Shown one piece after another: positions 11,340-20,380 of a stretch of 64,000 nt of DNA (positions are counted from its first letter, which is position 1; every line of letters starts with the position of its first letter). Location: contig MU839114.1 of assembly GCA_030685235.1 (NCBI GenBank), positions 124,001-188,000 on the forward strand, read 5' to 3'. Source of the stretch: Copromyces sp. CBS 386.78 (Eukaryota > Ascomycota > Sordariomycetes > Sordariales > Sordariaceae). The notes under the pieces were generated by a model. The model was not told the origin of the DNA. It saw only the letters and a list, made by a program, of their open reading frames with translations, and ran no database searches. The position numbers were made by a program, and so were the translations under genes.

Positions 11340-14300
11340 TTAATCTTCGTCATCGTTCTTCTTGGACTTCTCCTTCTCGGACTTGTCGTCCTCGATGATC
11401 CGGCTCTTGTTGGCCTTCTCCCGGTCGAGGTTGGGGAAAATCAGGTCAAAGACGTCCGAGTACCAGCGCACGGGCCGGCCCTCGATACCTTCCTTGACAT
11501 TCTGGAGAGCAAAGATGTTAGCAGGTGTTTAAGAACAAGTTGAAGTTAGTCGAAAGGGAGTTTACTTACCTCAGGAAGCTCAAGCCAGTCAGACATGTTA
11601 TCCTCGGGGAACACGACCATCTTGCAACCAGCTCTCCTAGCGGCCACAGTCTTCTCCCTCAACCCACCGATGCGGAGCACCTTGCCAGTGAGGGTCAGCT
11701 CACCAGTCATGGCAATCTGAGGATCAATAGGAGTATCGAGCGCAAGGGACAACAGAGAGGTCGTCATGGTGATACCGGCCGAAGGACCATCCTTTTGCAC
11801 GGCGCCCTCGGGAACGTGCACGTGAATCTTGGCCTTGTCGAAGAAGCGGTTCTTGGGGAAGTCCTTGGCCATGACCGCCTTGGCGTACGAGTAGGCGATG
11901 GCGGAGGACTCCTTCATGACCGTCTTAAGGTTGCCGGTAATCTCGAGAGATGGCGAGCTCTTGGAGGTGAGCGCGCTCTGGAGGATAGACTCGACATACA
12001 TGGCAGCGCCACCCATGGAGGTCCAGGCCAGACCCATGGTGACACCAGGGGGTGTCACATCATAGAGCCTGTCAGAAGTGAAGATTGGGGGTCCAACGTA
12101 GTCCTTGAGGTTGTCCTTGTTAATAACGACATGGACGTCCTCGGGAACCTTCAAGGCGACCCGAGGCTTCTCCGTGGTTTCCTTTTCAGAAGCTTCGGTG
12201 GCGGCCTTCGGGCTGCTGGTCTTGTCGGACTCAGCCTCCTCGCTCCTCTTCTTCTCGGCCTCCTTCTGGGCAGCCTTACCCTCCTCGGTGAGAGCTTCAG
12301 ACTCGGGAAGGGCCTGCTCGCCAAGGTCCTGAACGATCTTCAGGGCAGATTTGCGGTAAACCTGCTCAATCTTCTTCTTGAGGTTACGAACACCTGACTC
12401 ACGGCAGTAAGACTTGTTGAGCTCCTCGATCGCATCCTTTGTTAGCTGCACGTCAACACCCTTGAGACCAGCCATCTCCTGAGCCTGAGGAGCAAGATAC
12501 TTCTCGGCAATGGCCATCTTCTCATCGGCGACGTATCCAGAGAGTCGGATGACCTCCATACGGTCGAGAAGGGGGCGAGGAATGGTGTCCGTCAGGTTAG
12601 CCGTGCAGACGAAAAGGACCTTGGACAGATCAACAGGGACATCCAGGTAGTGGTCCAGGAAAGAGCCGTTCTGCTCGGGATCCAAGAGCTCGAGAAGTGC
12701 AGACGAGGGATCTCCCTGGTAGCCACGACCAATCTTGTCGATTTCGTCGATCAAGATCAAGGGGTTCTCGGTCTTGCACTTCTTGAGGGCCTGGATGACA
12801 CGGCCGGGAAGGGCACCAACGTACGTCCGGCGGTGACCCTTGATTTCGGCAACATCGGTGAGACCACCAACACTGAAGCGGTAGTACTGGCGACCAAGTG
12901 CGCGAGCAATCGACTTGCCAATCGAAGTCTTGCCGACACCTGGAGGACCGACGAAGCAGAGAATCTTGCCCTCAACGGTGCCGCGGAGCTTGCCGACAGC
13001 AATGAACTCGAGAATACGATCCTTGACATCCTTGAGACCATAGTGATCCTCGTCCAGTACCTTCACAGCGTTCAGGATGTCGAAGTTCTCGGCGCTGCTC
13101 TGGCCCCAAGGAATGTTGGTGAGCCAGTCCAAGTAGTTGCGCGTAACATTGAACTCGGAAGCGGCGGGCTCAAGGTGAGCGAGCTTGTTCAGCTCGTCAT
13201 CAAACACCTTGCGTACGGCTTCAGGCATAGCCAGCTTGTCGGCGAGCTCTTTGAACTTTTCTACGAGCTTGTCCTTGCCGTCAGACTCGATACCAAGCTC
13301 ACGCCTGATACCCTTCATCTGCTCCATAAGCCAGTATTCACGCTGGCGCTTGGTGATCTTCTGCTCTACATCCTTGGTAATCTTGGACTGGAGCTGAGCG
13401 TTAACGTGCTCCTTCTTGAGGACAAGAAGAGCCTTGTGCATCCTTTCCTCCACGTTCAGGGTGGAAAGGACCTCCTGAAGCTCAGCAGGCTCGCCGGCGC
13501 TGACAGCAGCGGCAAAATCGGCAAGCTTGGCTGGCTCAGCCATGACATTACCGGTCGACTGGCTCATACTAAAGGTGGAAATCTGATCCCGGAAGAGGCT
13601 GTTCATGCTGGCGACCTCCTTGAACACGTTTACAATTTCGTTCGTAACGGCTTTGATAACCTGGCTCTTGGGGTCGTAGGGTTCCTCCGTCAAGTTCTCT
13701 ACATTAACAAGACTGACAGGATACTTTTTGAGGAACGATGTCGGCTCGTAGGGCTTCTGGCTTGGTTCGGGCCTAGGTGTCACGGCGCTTTCTTCAAAAC
13801 TCGCCACCACGTCACCCTTTTGCTCGGACTCGTCGGTCACCTTGGGAATCGGCTCAGGGACAGCACCCTCCTTCGCACTATCGATTGAAGCAGCCTCAGG
13901 CGAGCCAGGAGGAATAAGCTCCGACAGCTTGATTCTCCGGTGGGGGTAAAGGATCGCGGTGAGACTCGTACCCTCCCCGTTCTGGCTGTTCATAGGGAAA
14001 GCGCTGGTAATCTGCGCAAAAACACCGACGTCATAGACATCGTCGCGGTTCCGAATGATATCGTCGTCGGCGTTCTCGTCCTTGAACAAGAAAGCTCCCA
14101 CGTATGGCTGTCCGCGCTTGATCATCTCTGTAATAGCAGCAGCCACATTGGGGTCCTTGATGGTGATGGCCTTGTAGAAACCGGGGAACAGCGGTCGCTT
14201 TGCTATAGGGATCGCCATGACCTGGGGGTAGATCTCTGGTACAATGGGCTTCGTTAATGCCTTATCACCGGGCTTGCGGCCTCGCTTGCCACCGTCTTCG

Positions 14301-14719
14301 GAACCACCGTCGGCGCCCGAGCCTGAGCCAGCAGATGAACCGCCGGCAGTGCTAGCCTTTCCATCTTCTGGCGCCGCCGGGGCATCCGAAGTCGAGGACT
14401 TGGACTTGGCCTGTTTCGATTCGGTCTCCTCCTCCTTTCCTTCGGCCTCGGCGTGTTCAACGTTTGCTTTGCGCTCGTCCTCTGATAGCGGCTCGATCGA
14501 GTTGTCGAAAAAGCCCTTGTCGCTCTTCTTCCCCAAAGCAGTGTAAGTCGAGAAACTCGAGAGGTTCGTCGATCTTTCGTGTCGAGGCCGGGTCACAGCA
14601 TGTTGGCCAGCCGCTGCGAGAGGGCGTATCGAAGAAGCTGTCAAGCTGGAAGACCTGATCGAATGCGCGAGCAAGGTCCTCGACGCGAGGATGCGCGGGA
14701 TGCGCTGTCGGGACAGCAT
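11340..14719 (-). CDS. pim1: Mitochondrial ATP-dependent Lon protease
   Basis: This is an ATP-dependent serine protease of the mitochondrial matrix that degrades misfolded and oxidised proteins. Exon 14719-11570 and exon 11501-11340 flank a 68-bp phase-0 intron (GTAAGT, CTAAC, CAG), giving 1,103 residues, close to yeast Pim1. The N-terminus is Arg/Ser-rich without early acidic residues, as in a matrix-targeting signal, followed by an acidic/Ser linker. The Lon N-terminal substrate domain follows. The AAA+ module has Walker A GPPGVGKT at about 591-598 and Walker B ILIDEIDK. The protease domain has catalytic Ser980 in KDGPSAG and Lys1023 in GGLREK, 43 residues apart as in the E. coli enzyme. 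A charged insertion of about 60 residues, rich in Glu and Lys, sits between the AAA+ and protease domains. The C-terminus is Lys/Asp-rich and encoded by the short last exon. Confidence 0.97.
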
Positions 14720-15594
14720 CTTGAGATACAGGCAATGTCGAGAGGGTCTGGGGAGGGGGGTATCCTAAAGGTCGAGCTTCGTGAGGAGTGTCGTCTTATT
14801 GGGGAGCGCGGGCCCAGAATCGGACCAAAGGCGACGGTGGATGTGAGTCGCGGTCGGAGGGGAGAATGAAGGTGGTGAGAGTGGGATGGCGGAAGAGGTC
14901 GCGGCGCGGTGGGGGGGATGGAGATGCAGCGATGCGGCGGGATTTGGGAAAAAAGTTTACAGTTGCAAAATAATATACAGTCAAAGATAAAAAGATGAGG
15001 AGGCCTTTGCCGCTGGTTCTATTCAGTGCGAGTAGTAGCGAGGTAGGACGACAACTCCCAGAAACCCAAGGCCCATGACTCTCTGTGTCTGGCACAATAT
15101 GTATGAATAATCAACTCGACGGGAAGGCGAACAGCGAAGCTCCCTCGGTTTTCGGCCGGCGGTAGAAGATGGAGGAATTACTGTCTTCTAGGTACCGTCC
15201 CGGTTGCGTCACGGTACAAAAGGTACGTACCTACCCGCTAACAGCTCTGGCTGCCAAGCCGCTTGGCCAGTTGCGGTATAGATCGCACCTATGACACCTC
15301 TCCGCCGCCTGGAACTACTACCGGAGAGGTTACGGCGAGCATAGCAGCACCGATCCGGAGCGGGGCAGCAGCTCGCATAAGGTACCTATCGAGGTTACCT
15401 CTAACAACTCGATACTCCAGTCCATCGACTTCTTTAACTTGAACACTTATATCACAATCGCCGACCGCCAGCTCTATTACATTAACCGATCAGACAGCAT
15501 CTTTCGACTAGCTATATAGTCATTGGAGCTTACACTTCACCAACTCTTCACATACATTTCAACAACATTTCAGCTTAAGCATATATCCACTAAC
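14720..15594. other. Divergent promoter region between pim1 and the small acidic gene
   Basis: 875 bp between two divergent start codons. No ORF of interest was seen. An A-rich patch lies at about 14,948-14,996 and ACCTACC words near 15,226. The last 200 bp is CT-poor and likely the 5' leader of the plus-strand gene. Confidence 0.5.
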
Positions 15595-16155
15595 ATGGCG
15601 CCACCTACATCAGACGACATCGCCTCCGGGGTCTCAAACATGTCACTCAAAAACACTCCCAAATCCAAGGCTAAGAAGGCAGAGCCTGTCGCCGACAGTT
15701 GGGAAGACGAAGATGTCAGTTCCGAGTCCGAGCCCGAGGCCAAAACCGAACAGAAGTCTGAGCGTGAGCGTGAATTTGGTGCGGAGCCGGAATCGTGGGA
15801 GGACGACAACAACAGTGACGATGAAGAGAGAGCTCCCTCTCCTCCACCTTCACGCAGCAGAAAGCCAGAACCATCAACCACTACTTCCGTGCCACCATTC
15901 CTCGACTTCACTGGGCCAAGCGGCGCCAGCAGCACTGCGTCATCAGAGTACAAGAGACCCGAAAAGACGGACGCAGTAGCCCGCCGCATGATTGCCGGTG
16001 CTCTTGGAATAAAAGTCAAACTGAGCGAGGAGCAAAAGGCTTACGACCGGAACTTGCGCGAGAAGGAGCGGAAGAGGAAGGAGGAGGAGAGAGAGCGGAA
16101 GAAGAAGGCGGAGGAGGAGGCGTTGAAGGCCAAGGCTGCGATTTGGGAAGACTAA
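15595..16155 (+). CDS. Uncharacterised acidic/coiled-coil protein with WED motifs
   Basis: Single-exon frame of 186 residues. The ATG at 15595 follows CTAAC, and no earlier in-frame ATG exists; the open frame upstream uses non-ATG codons. The N-terminal half is Ser/Glu/Asp-rich and probably disordered. A short conserved-looking block (RRMIAGALGIKVKLSEEQ, about 127-144) is followed by a highly charged Lys/Glu/Arg helix. Trp-Glu-Asp occurs three times, at 36-38, 68-70 and the extreme C-terminus 184-186. No enzyme fold is apparent and I do not recognise the family. Acidic-tryptophan motifs followed by a basic helix recall translation-factor tails such as eIF3j, which is inference only. It is convergent with the RRG7-like gene, with 136 bp between the stops. 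Confidence 0.8.
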   Translation: MAPPTSDDIASGVSNMSLKNTPKSKAKKAEPVADSWEDEDVSSESEPEAKTEQKSEREREFGAEPESWEDDNNSDDEERAPSPPPSRSRKPEPSTTTSVPPFLDFTGPSGASSTASSEYKRPEKTDAVARRMIAGALGIKVKLSEEQKAYDRNLREKERKRKEEERERKKKAEEEALKAKAAIWED

Positions 16156-16291
16156 GATCATCCCACTCAACTCGGCGAATGTCCAGCCGCCTACTCGGCA
16201 GGTCTTGAGATATTTAGCCGAGTATATCAGCCTGGGCATGGAATTACATTTACACAGCGTATCTCTCACATTCTCGAATGTGTCATCAACA

Positions 16292-17152
16292 TCAAGCGGA
16301 ATCATCTTTTCTGTCTATACTTTCCGACACTTCACCTTGCTCAGCATCGCTCGACGTCCCCGGCGACCCTTCCACTTTCTTCAACGGAAGATGTTTTCCC
16401 TTATGCGTCAACACCAACTGCTCCCCGCCCTCCGGAGAATGTCGCTTCGCAACACCCAATCCCTGCAGCCCTTCTTGCTCGGCGCGGTGATTCCATAGCA
16501 GCTGTTCAACCTTCCCCTCCCTAGAGCACCCGATGAACACCAAAGGCCACCTGCTCCTCGCCAGCGCGTCTCGGGTTCCCTTTGTGGCTATTTTCGAGGC
16601 CACCAAGACGCCAAATACTTCGGACCCTCTCCATCCAACTGGCGCTCCCACAAAGGCGCCCTCCAGCTCCCGGATCAAATGAGGACGGGTGTTCTGGATG
16701 GCCTTGCATTGCACGATGACGCGCAGCGGACGTTCGGCCGTCGGTACGGACCAGGTGCCGAGGAGATCGATCCCGAAATCGTGTTGCCCGCCTACCCGGT
16801 TCAGAGAGAAGCCGTACGCGGCTAAGAGGGAAGATACGGTGTATTCGTAGTGTGTTCCGACGAAAATGGTGGTTTCCTGACCGAGGCCGGTGCGCTTGGC
16901 ATACTGGAGGAACGAAGCGAGGTTGTGGTGGTTGGAGGACTTGGATAGTGGAATGTTGGAATCAGTATGTCCTTGTGTATCTGAGGCGTTCGTGGTGCTC
17001 GACACAGGGACTGGGGAGGACTCGGCGGGAGTATCTTCTGGATTTGGTGCATGGTCGGAGGAGAAGCATCGAAGCGGTTGAGAACCCGGCATGCAATATA
17101 GTCGGCGCACTCGGGGGCTGAGCCGGGAAAGTCGTATAGCCATGGGCCTCAT
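16292..17152 (-). CDS. rrg7: RRG7-like mitochondrial protein, PD-(D/E)XK nuclease fold
   Basis: Intronless frame of 286 residues. The N-terminus (MRPMAIRLSRLSPRVRR) is Arg-rich and lacks acidic residues, fitting mitochondrial import. A Ser/Thr/Asn/Pro linker follows to about residue 72. The globular part carries a restriction-endonuclease-like signature: Glu103 in THYEYTVSSLL, Asp129 in GGQHDFGIDLLG, and Gln148-x-Lys150 in VIVQCKA. This arrangement matches the fungal RRG7 (required for respiratory growth 7, DUF2034) family, which is mitochondrial and needed for respiration; its substrate is not established. The tail from about 235 is charged and probably disordered. It is divergent from the Med21 gene, sharing a 519-bp spacer. 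Confidence 0.8.
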   Translation of the reverse strand: MRPMAIRLSRLSPRVRRLYCMPGSQPLRCFSSDHAPNPEDTPAESSPVPVSSTTNASDTQGHTDSNIPLSKSSNHHNLASFLQYAKRTGLGQETTIFVGTHYEYTVSSLLAAYGFSLNRVGGQHDFGIDLLGTWSVPTAERPLRVIVQCKAIQNTRPHLIRELEGAFVGAPVGWRGSEVFGVLVASKIATKGTRDALARSRWPLVFIGCSREGKVEQLLWNHRAEQEGLQGLGVAKRHSPEGGEQLVLTHKGKHLPLKKVEGSPGTSSDAEQGEVSESIDRKDDSA

Positions 17153-17671
17153 GGTGATGTTTAGCCTGTGCCCTTTGATATTCGATATTCGTGATGCTTT
17201 TTTTTCTGTAAAGCTTTCGTACAGCCAATTGACTGGATGATTGCTGTGTCAAGCTGATGGTGTTATTTCCATGTCAATTCGACAAAGAATCAGTGTAAAT
17301 ATCGTGTTATTTGAACTTTGTATGAATGCAGAAAATCAAATGGGATCAACCACAGCCGAGTTCTTCCCTCTCATTGGATGAAGCTCCCAATTCGTAGTGG
17401 GTCACATTGTGTCAATAGTGGTTCCATCCCGTCTGGATCCTGCATGCACCATGATGCACATCCCCCGCGGTCGTCGCGGTTCAAGCGTTCAGTTCGTTCC
17501 TGACAGTGACAGCTTCCTGTCTTCCCGTCGTCCAAGGCGACCACGATCGCGTTGCGACACCGAACGCCACCACTTGGACAATCATCTGCCCGTCTGCGCA
17601 AATCAATCCTCTTCACAGCTTCGAAACTCCCCTGCGTTCGTCGCAAACCTCCGAACACCAACACTACCACA
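17153..17671. other. Divergent spacer between the RRG7-like and Med21 genes
   Basis: 519 bp holding both promoters and leaders. No ORF or recognised element was seen. The half near Med21 is CT-rich, typical of leaders in this window. Confidence 0.5.
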
Positions 17672-18179
17672 ATGAGCGACCGTCTCTCGCAACTCCAAGA
17701 GGCTGTCGACCAGGTCCGTCTTCCTCCCATCCCCAAACCTCGGGCGCTTTCCCTTTCCGCCCGTCGCTCCTCTCGAAACATAGCTAACTCCCTGCCCTCC
17801 TCCACAGCTAATGGAGCAATTCATAGCCACCTACTTCTACATCGACCGCCACCACGACCTCAAAACCTTTGGCCCAAAGGACACCATCGCGCCCTCCAAA
17901 GCTGACCAGCCGCCCGAAGTCGACACCCTCCCGCCCGACGTGTTCCAAGCGGGGCAGCTCGAGCTCGCGCGCGATCTTATTACACGAGAGCAGCAGATCG
18001 AGTACCTGATTTCTAGCTTGCCCGGGCTCGATAACAGCGAGCACGACCAGATGCAGAGCATCAAGGAGCTGGAGGAGGAGCTGACGGTTGCGGAGAAACA
18101 GAGGCAGGAGGCGGTTAAGGAGAAGGATGAGGTGCTTGTCAAGTTGGATCAGACGTTGAGGAGTATTAGGCGGTATTGA
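17672..18179 (+). CDS. med21: Mediator complex subunit 21
   Basis: This is a small subunit of the Mediator middle module (yeast Srb7), which links activators to RNA polymerase II in the nucleus. Exon 17672-17713 and exon 17808-18179 join across a 94-bp phase-0 intron (GTCCGT donor, GCTAAC branch point, CAG acceptor), giving 137 residues, usual for the family. The N-terminus MSDRLSQLQEAVDQ joins LMEQFIATYFYI, the conserved Med21 opening. The C-terminal half is a long coiled coil rich in Glu, Lys, Gln and Leu (about 70-135), matching the Med7 pairing helix. The start follows CACA and no upstream in-frame ATG competes. Confidence 0.92.
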
Positions 18180-18551
18180 GAGGGGGGGGGGCCCCGGCGG
18201 CAAGGGGAATAGGGTTGGCTTTGTGGCTTTGGGTTTGCATGGTTACGGTGCTGGCAGGTGCTGGCTACCATGGTGGTTTTGACATTGGGACTAAGCGACT
18301 GGGGAATATGTTCTTGACGTAAAGGCATGGGAACTACGGCGTTAAGGCGAACTACATTAAGAGTCAAGAGAGAATTTCTGGCTTGGGGTCAACTACACAT
18401 ATGTTTACAAAGGAAGAGGACAGGAGAGATTTTGACGGGAAACACGACTGGACGTTTTCCTACCATCTATATGCAAGATCCAACTCTAGACTCTATATGA
18501 TCTATCCGTGCTGAGCCACACACATACTGCCGCCTACCAACCCATCTAACC
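18180..18551. other. Short convergent spacer
   Basis: 371 bp between the stops of Med21 and the nucleotidase gene. It begins with a run of about ten G residues (18,181-18,190). Both 3' UTRs presumably lie here; nothing else was seen. Confidence 0.5.
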
Positions 18552-19489
18552 TTATTCCGCATCCTTCTTGAAGAGCTCTGGGAATATCGTCCTCAACTCC
18601 TCCAGCGTAGCGATCTGGTACTTGGATGCTTGCGTCTTCGGAGGCGTCACGCCCTCTTCTACCAAGTGTGCCGTCGTCCACCCCAGCTCCTGGGCCTTCT
18701 TGCAGTTTAGGTAGGAGTCATCTGTGTTCATAACATGTTAGTCAAGAGCCCGACACACTCTCTCTCTTCACCAGCACTTCAAAACGTCTCGAGGTGAAGT
18801 TTTGTACTCACCAACAAAATAACAATCCGCCCACCTCCCCTCCTGCACCCCCGCCTGCCCCATCGCCTTCCTAAACATGTCCTCACTCGGCTTACAAACC
18901 AGCGGCGTCTGGCCGTAGTCGCAAAACGTGATCCCCTCAAAGAAGTCCTCAATCTCCAGCAACTTGATCACCCTGCGGGCATGGTTGATGTACGCGTTCG
19001 TAAACAGCCACAGCTTGACTTTGGATTTGTCGATATCCTGCAACAGCTTCTTGAGGGAAGCGCTGGGCTTGATGATGCTGTCCAGCGGCAACGCGTCGTC
19101 CACTTGGCTGTTGTACTCGAGCGGGTCAATCTCGTGGTGGCGGACTAAGCCCTCGATGGCGAGGCCGTAGTTTTGGTAGTACTCCTTGTGCAAACGGACG
19201 GCGTCGTCCCAGGAGAGGTTGAGGTGCTTGGCGAAGTATTGATCGATGAGGTCGGCCATTAGGTCGTGGACTTTGGCGCCTGTTTGTGGGGGTGAGTTTT
19301 CTTCCTTCAGCAAAGGTGTTGTTGTCTTCACTCACTCTTGGGATAGAGGCAGTTGTCAATGTCACTGTGGAGTGGTTAGTCGATATTCGGCTCTCACAGA
19401 CACTTCAGATGGCTTATCACTTACAAGAAGAAGACAACACGGTCGTCCTTTGGGCCACTGCCGTTAGTATTTGTTTCTTGGGCCGCCAT
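18552..19489 (-). CDS. HAD-family pyrimidine 5'-nucleotidase (Sdt1/Phm8 type)
   Basis: Four exons (19489-19425, 19364-19336, 19279-18812, 18721-18552), with introns of 60, 56 and 90 bp, give 243 residues. HAD motif I is DIDNCLY with nucleophile Asp23 and Asp25; it is assembled across the first two introns, which supports the gene model. Motif II is LFTNAY (Thr125), motif III is Lys161 in CKPSEDMF, and motif IV is VDDSYLNC (Asp188, Asp189), with Asp188 itself split by the third intron. A helical cap lies between motifs I and II. The motif I form and length match fungal Sdt1/Phm8 enzymes, which dephosphorylate UMP, CMP or lysophosphatidate. The exact substrate cannot be set from sequence. Likely cytosolic; no signal peptide. 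Confidence 0.9.
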
Positions 19490-20380
19490 TGTCTCTGTGA
19501 CCAGTCTAGTATTTGCAATGTTCAATATTCACTTGTTGAAGATGGGGATTTGTTTGTCCTTGAGGTTTGGTGTTGCGATGTTGGTTCCCGTCTGGTTTAT
19601 ATATGGGGTTGGTGTTGAAGTGAAAGTGCCAACTCAACGGTTGTGACTTGTGTAAGTGTGTGCCTGTCAAATAAAGATGCCGTGTGTTTGTGTCCTTGAA
19701 TTTGATGATTGTTTCTCGGTTGGTTAGCTACAGATATGATTGATCCTTCTTCCTCTTCTTACAAAGTTCATCCACCTTCCTTCCCCTTTATATACTTGAT
19801 CTTATGGCATCAAGCATGATTTTCTATCCGGTTCCTCCGTCTCCTCCCAAGACTCTTGAGTAGGTTGACTCAGGCCGATGTCTTGTTCATTCCTACAGCC
19901 GGTGTCAGATGGTGGCTGCCAAGAACCACCAAGGTTCACCCAAGATGGCCCGTGCGCCCTCGTCGCTAGCGGGCTTGGCGACTTGGCCCAGCGCCGATCA
20001 AAAGTGACGGGACGCCAAATTGTGCTCGGAGCTCCTTGTCTGCGTTCAACCTCCATTTTGTCCAATTCCGCTTCACCAACACTTCACTTTGCTCTTCTTC
20101 TACTTCGTCCAACTCTGCACAACCATCCTTCTGGTGGTCCGCAGACGAGAGTCGCATTGTATTGTTCACCACCGCTGCTAATCAACACGGTATAGGGACA
20201 GGAATAGCGCATCGATTGGTTCTTCTTTTCTTCTTCTTTTCTTCTATATAAACACCTGCACCAAGATCATTTGGCAGCTGCGTTTTCCACTACATATCGG
20301 TGGCATCCGGTCAATTGCTCGGTGTACTGAGCTGGGCTTTCCACTTGGAACGCTTCCAATCTTTCTCCGAGGAACAACAG
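19490..20380. other. Divergent promoter region
   Basis: 891 bp between the nucleotidase gene and the long plus-strand gene. The right end carries a pyrimidine-rich tract (20,216-20,246) and a TATA box. No credible ORF. Confidence 0.5.
20246..20253 (+). promoter_or_regulatory. TATA box
   Basis: TATATAAA follows directly after a TTC-rich pyrimidine tract and lies 128 bp before the ATG at 20381. This is a plausible core promoter for the downstream gene; no transcription start is known. Confidence 0.5.

Noticed and set aside
12650..13888. 412-codon open frame antisense to the Lon gene
   Set aside because: Antisense shadow of biased codons in a certain gene; no recognisable protein features.
15163..15192. 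TAGAAG...CTTCTA arms as a heat shock element for the Lon gene
   Set aside because: The spacing does not fit the 5-bp phasing of heat shock elements.
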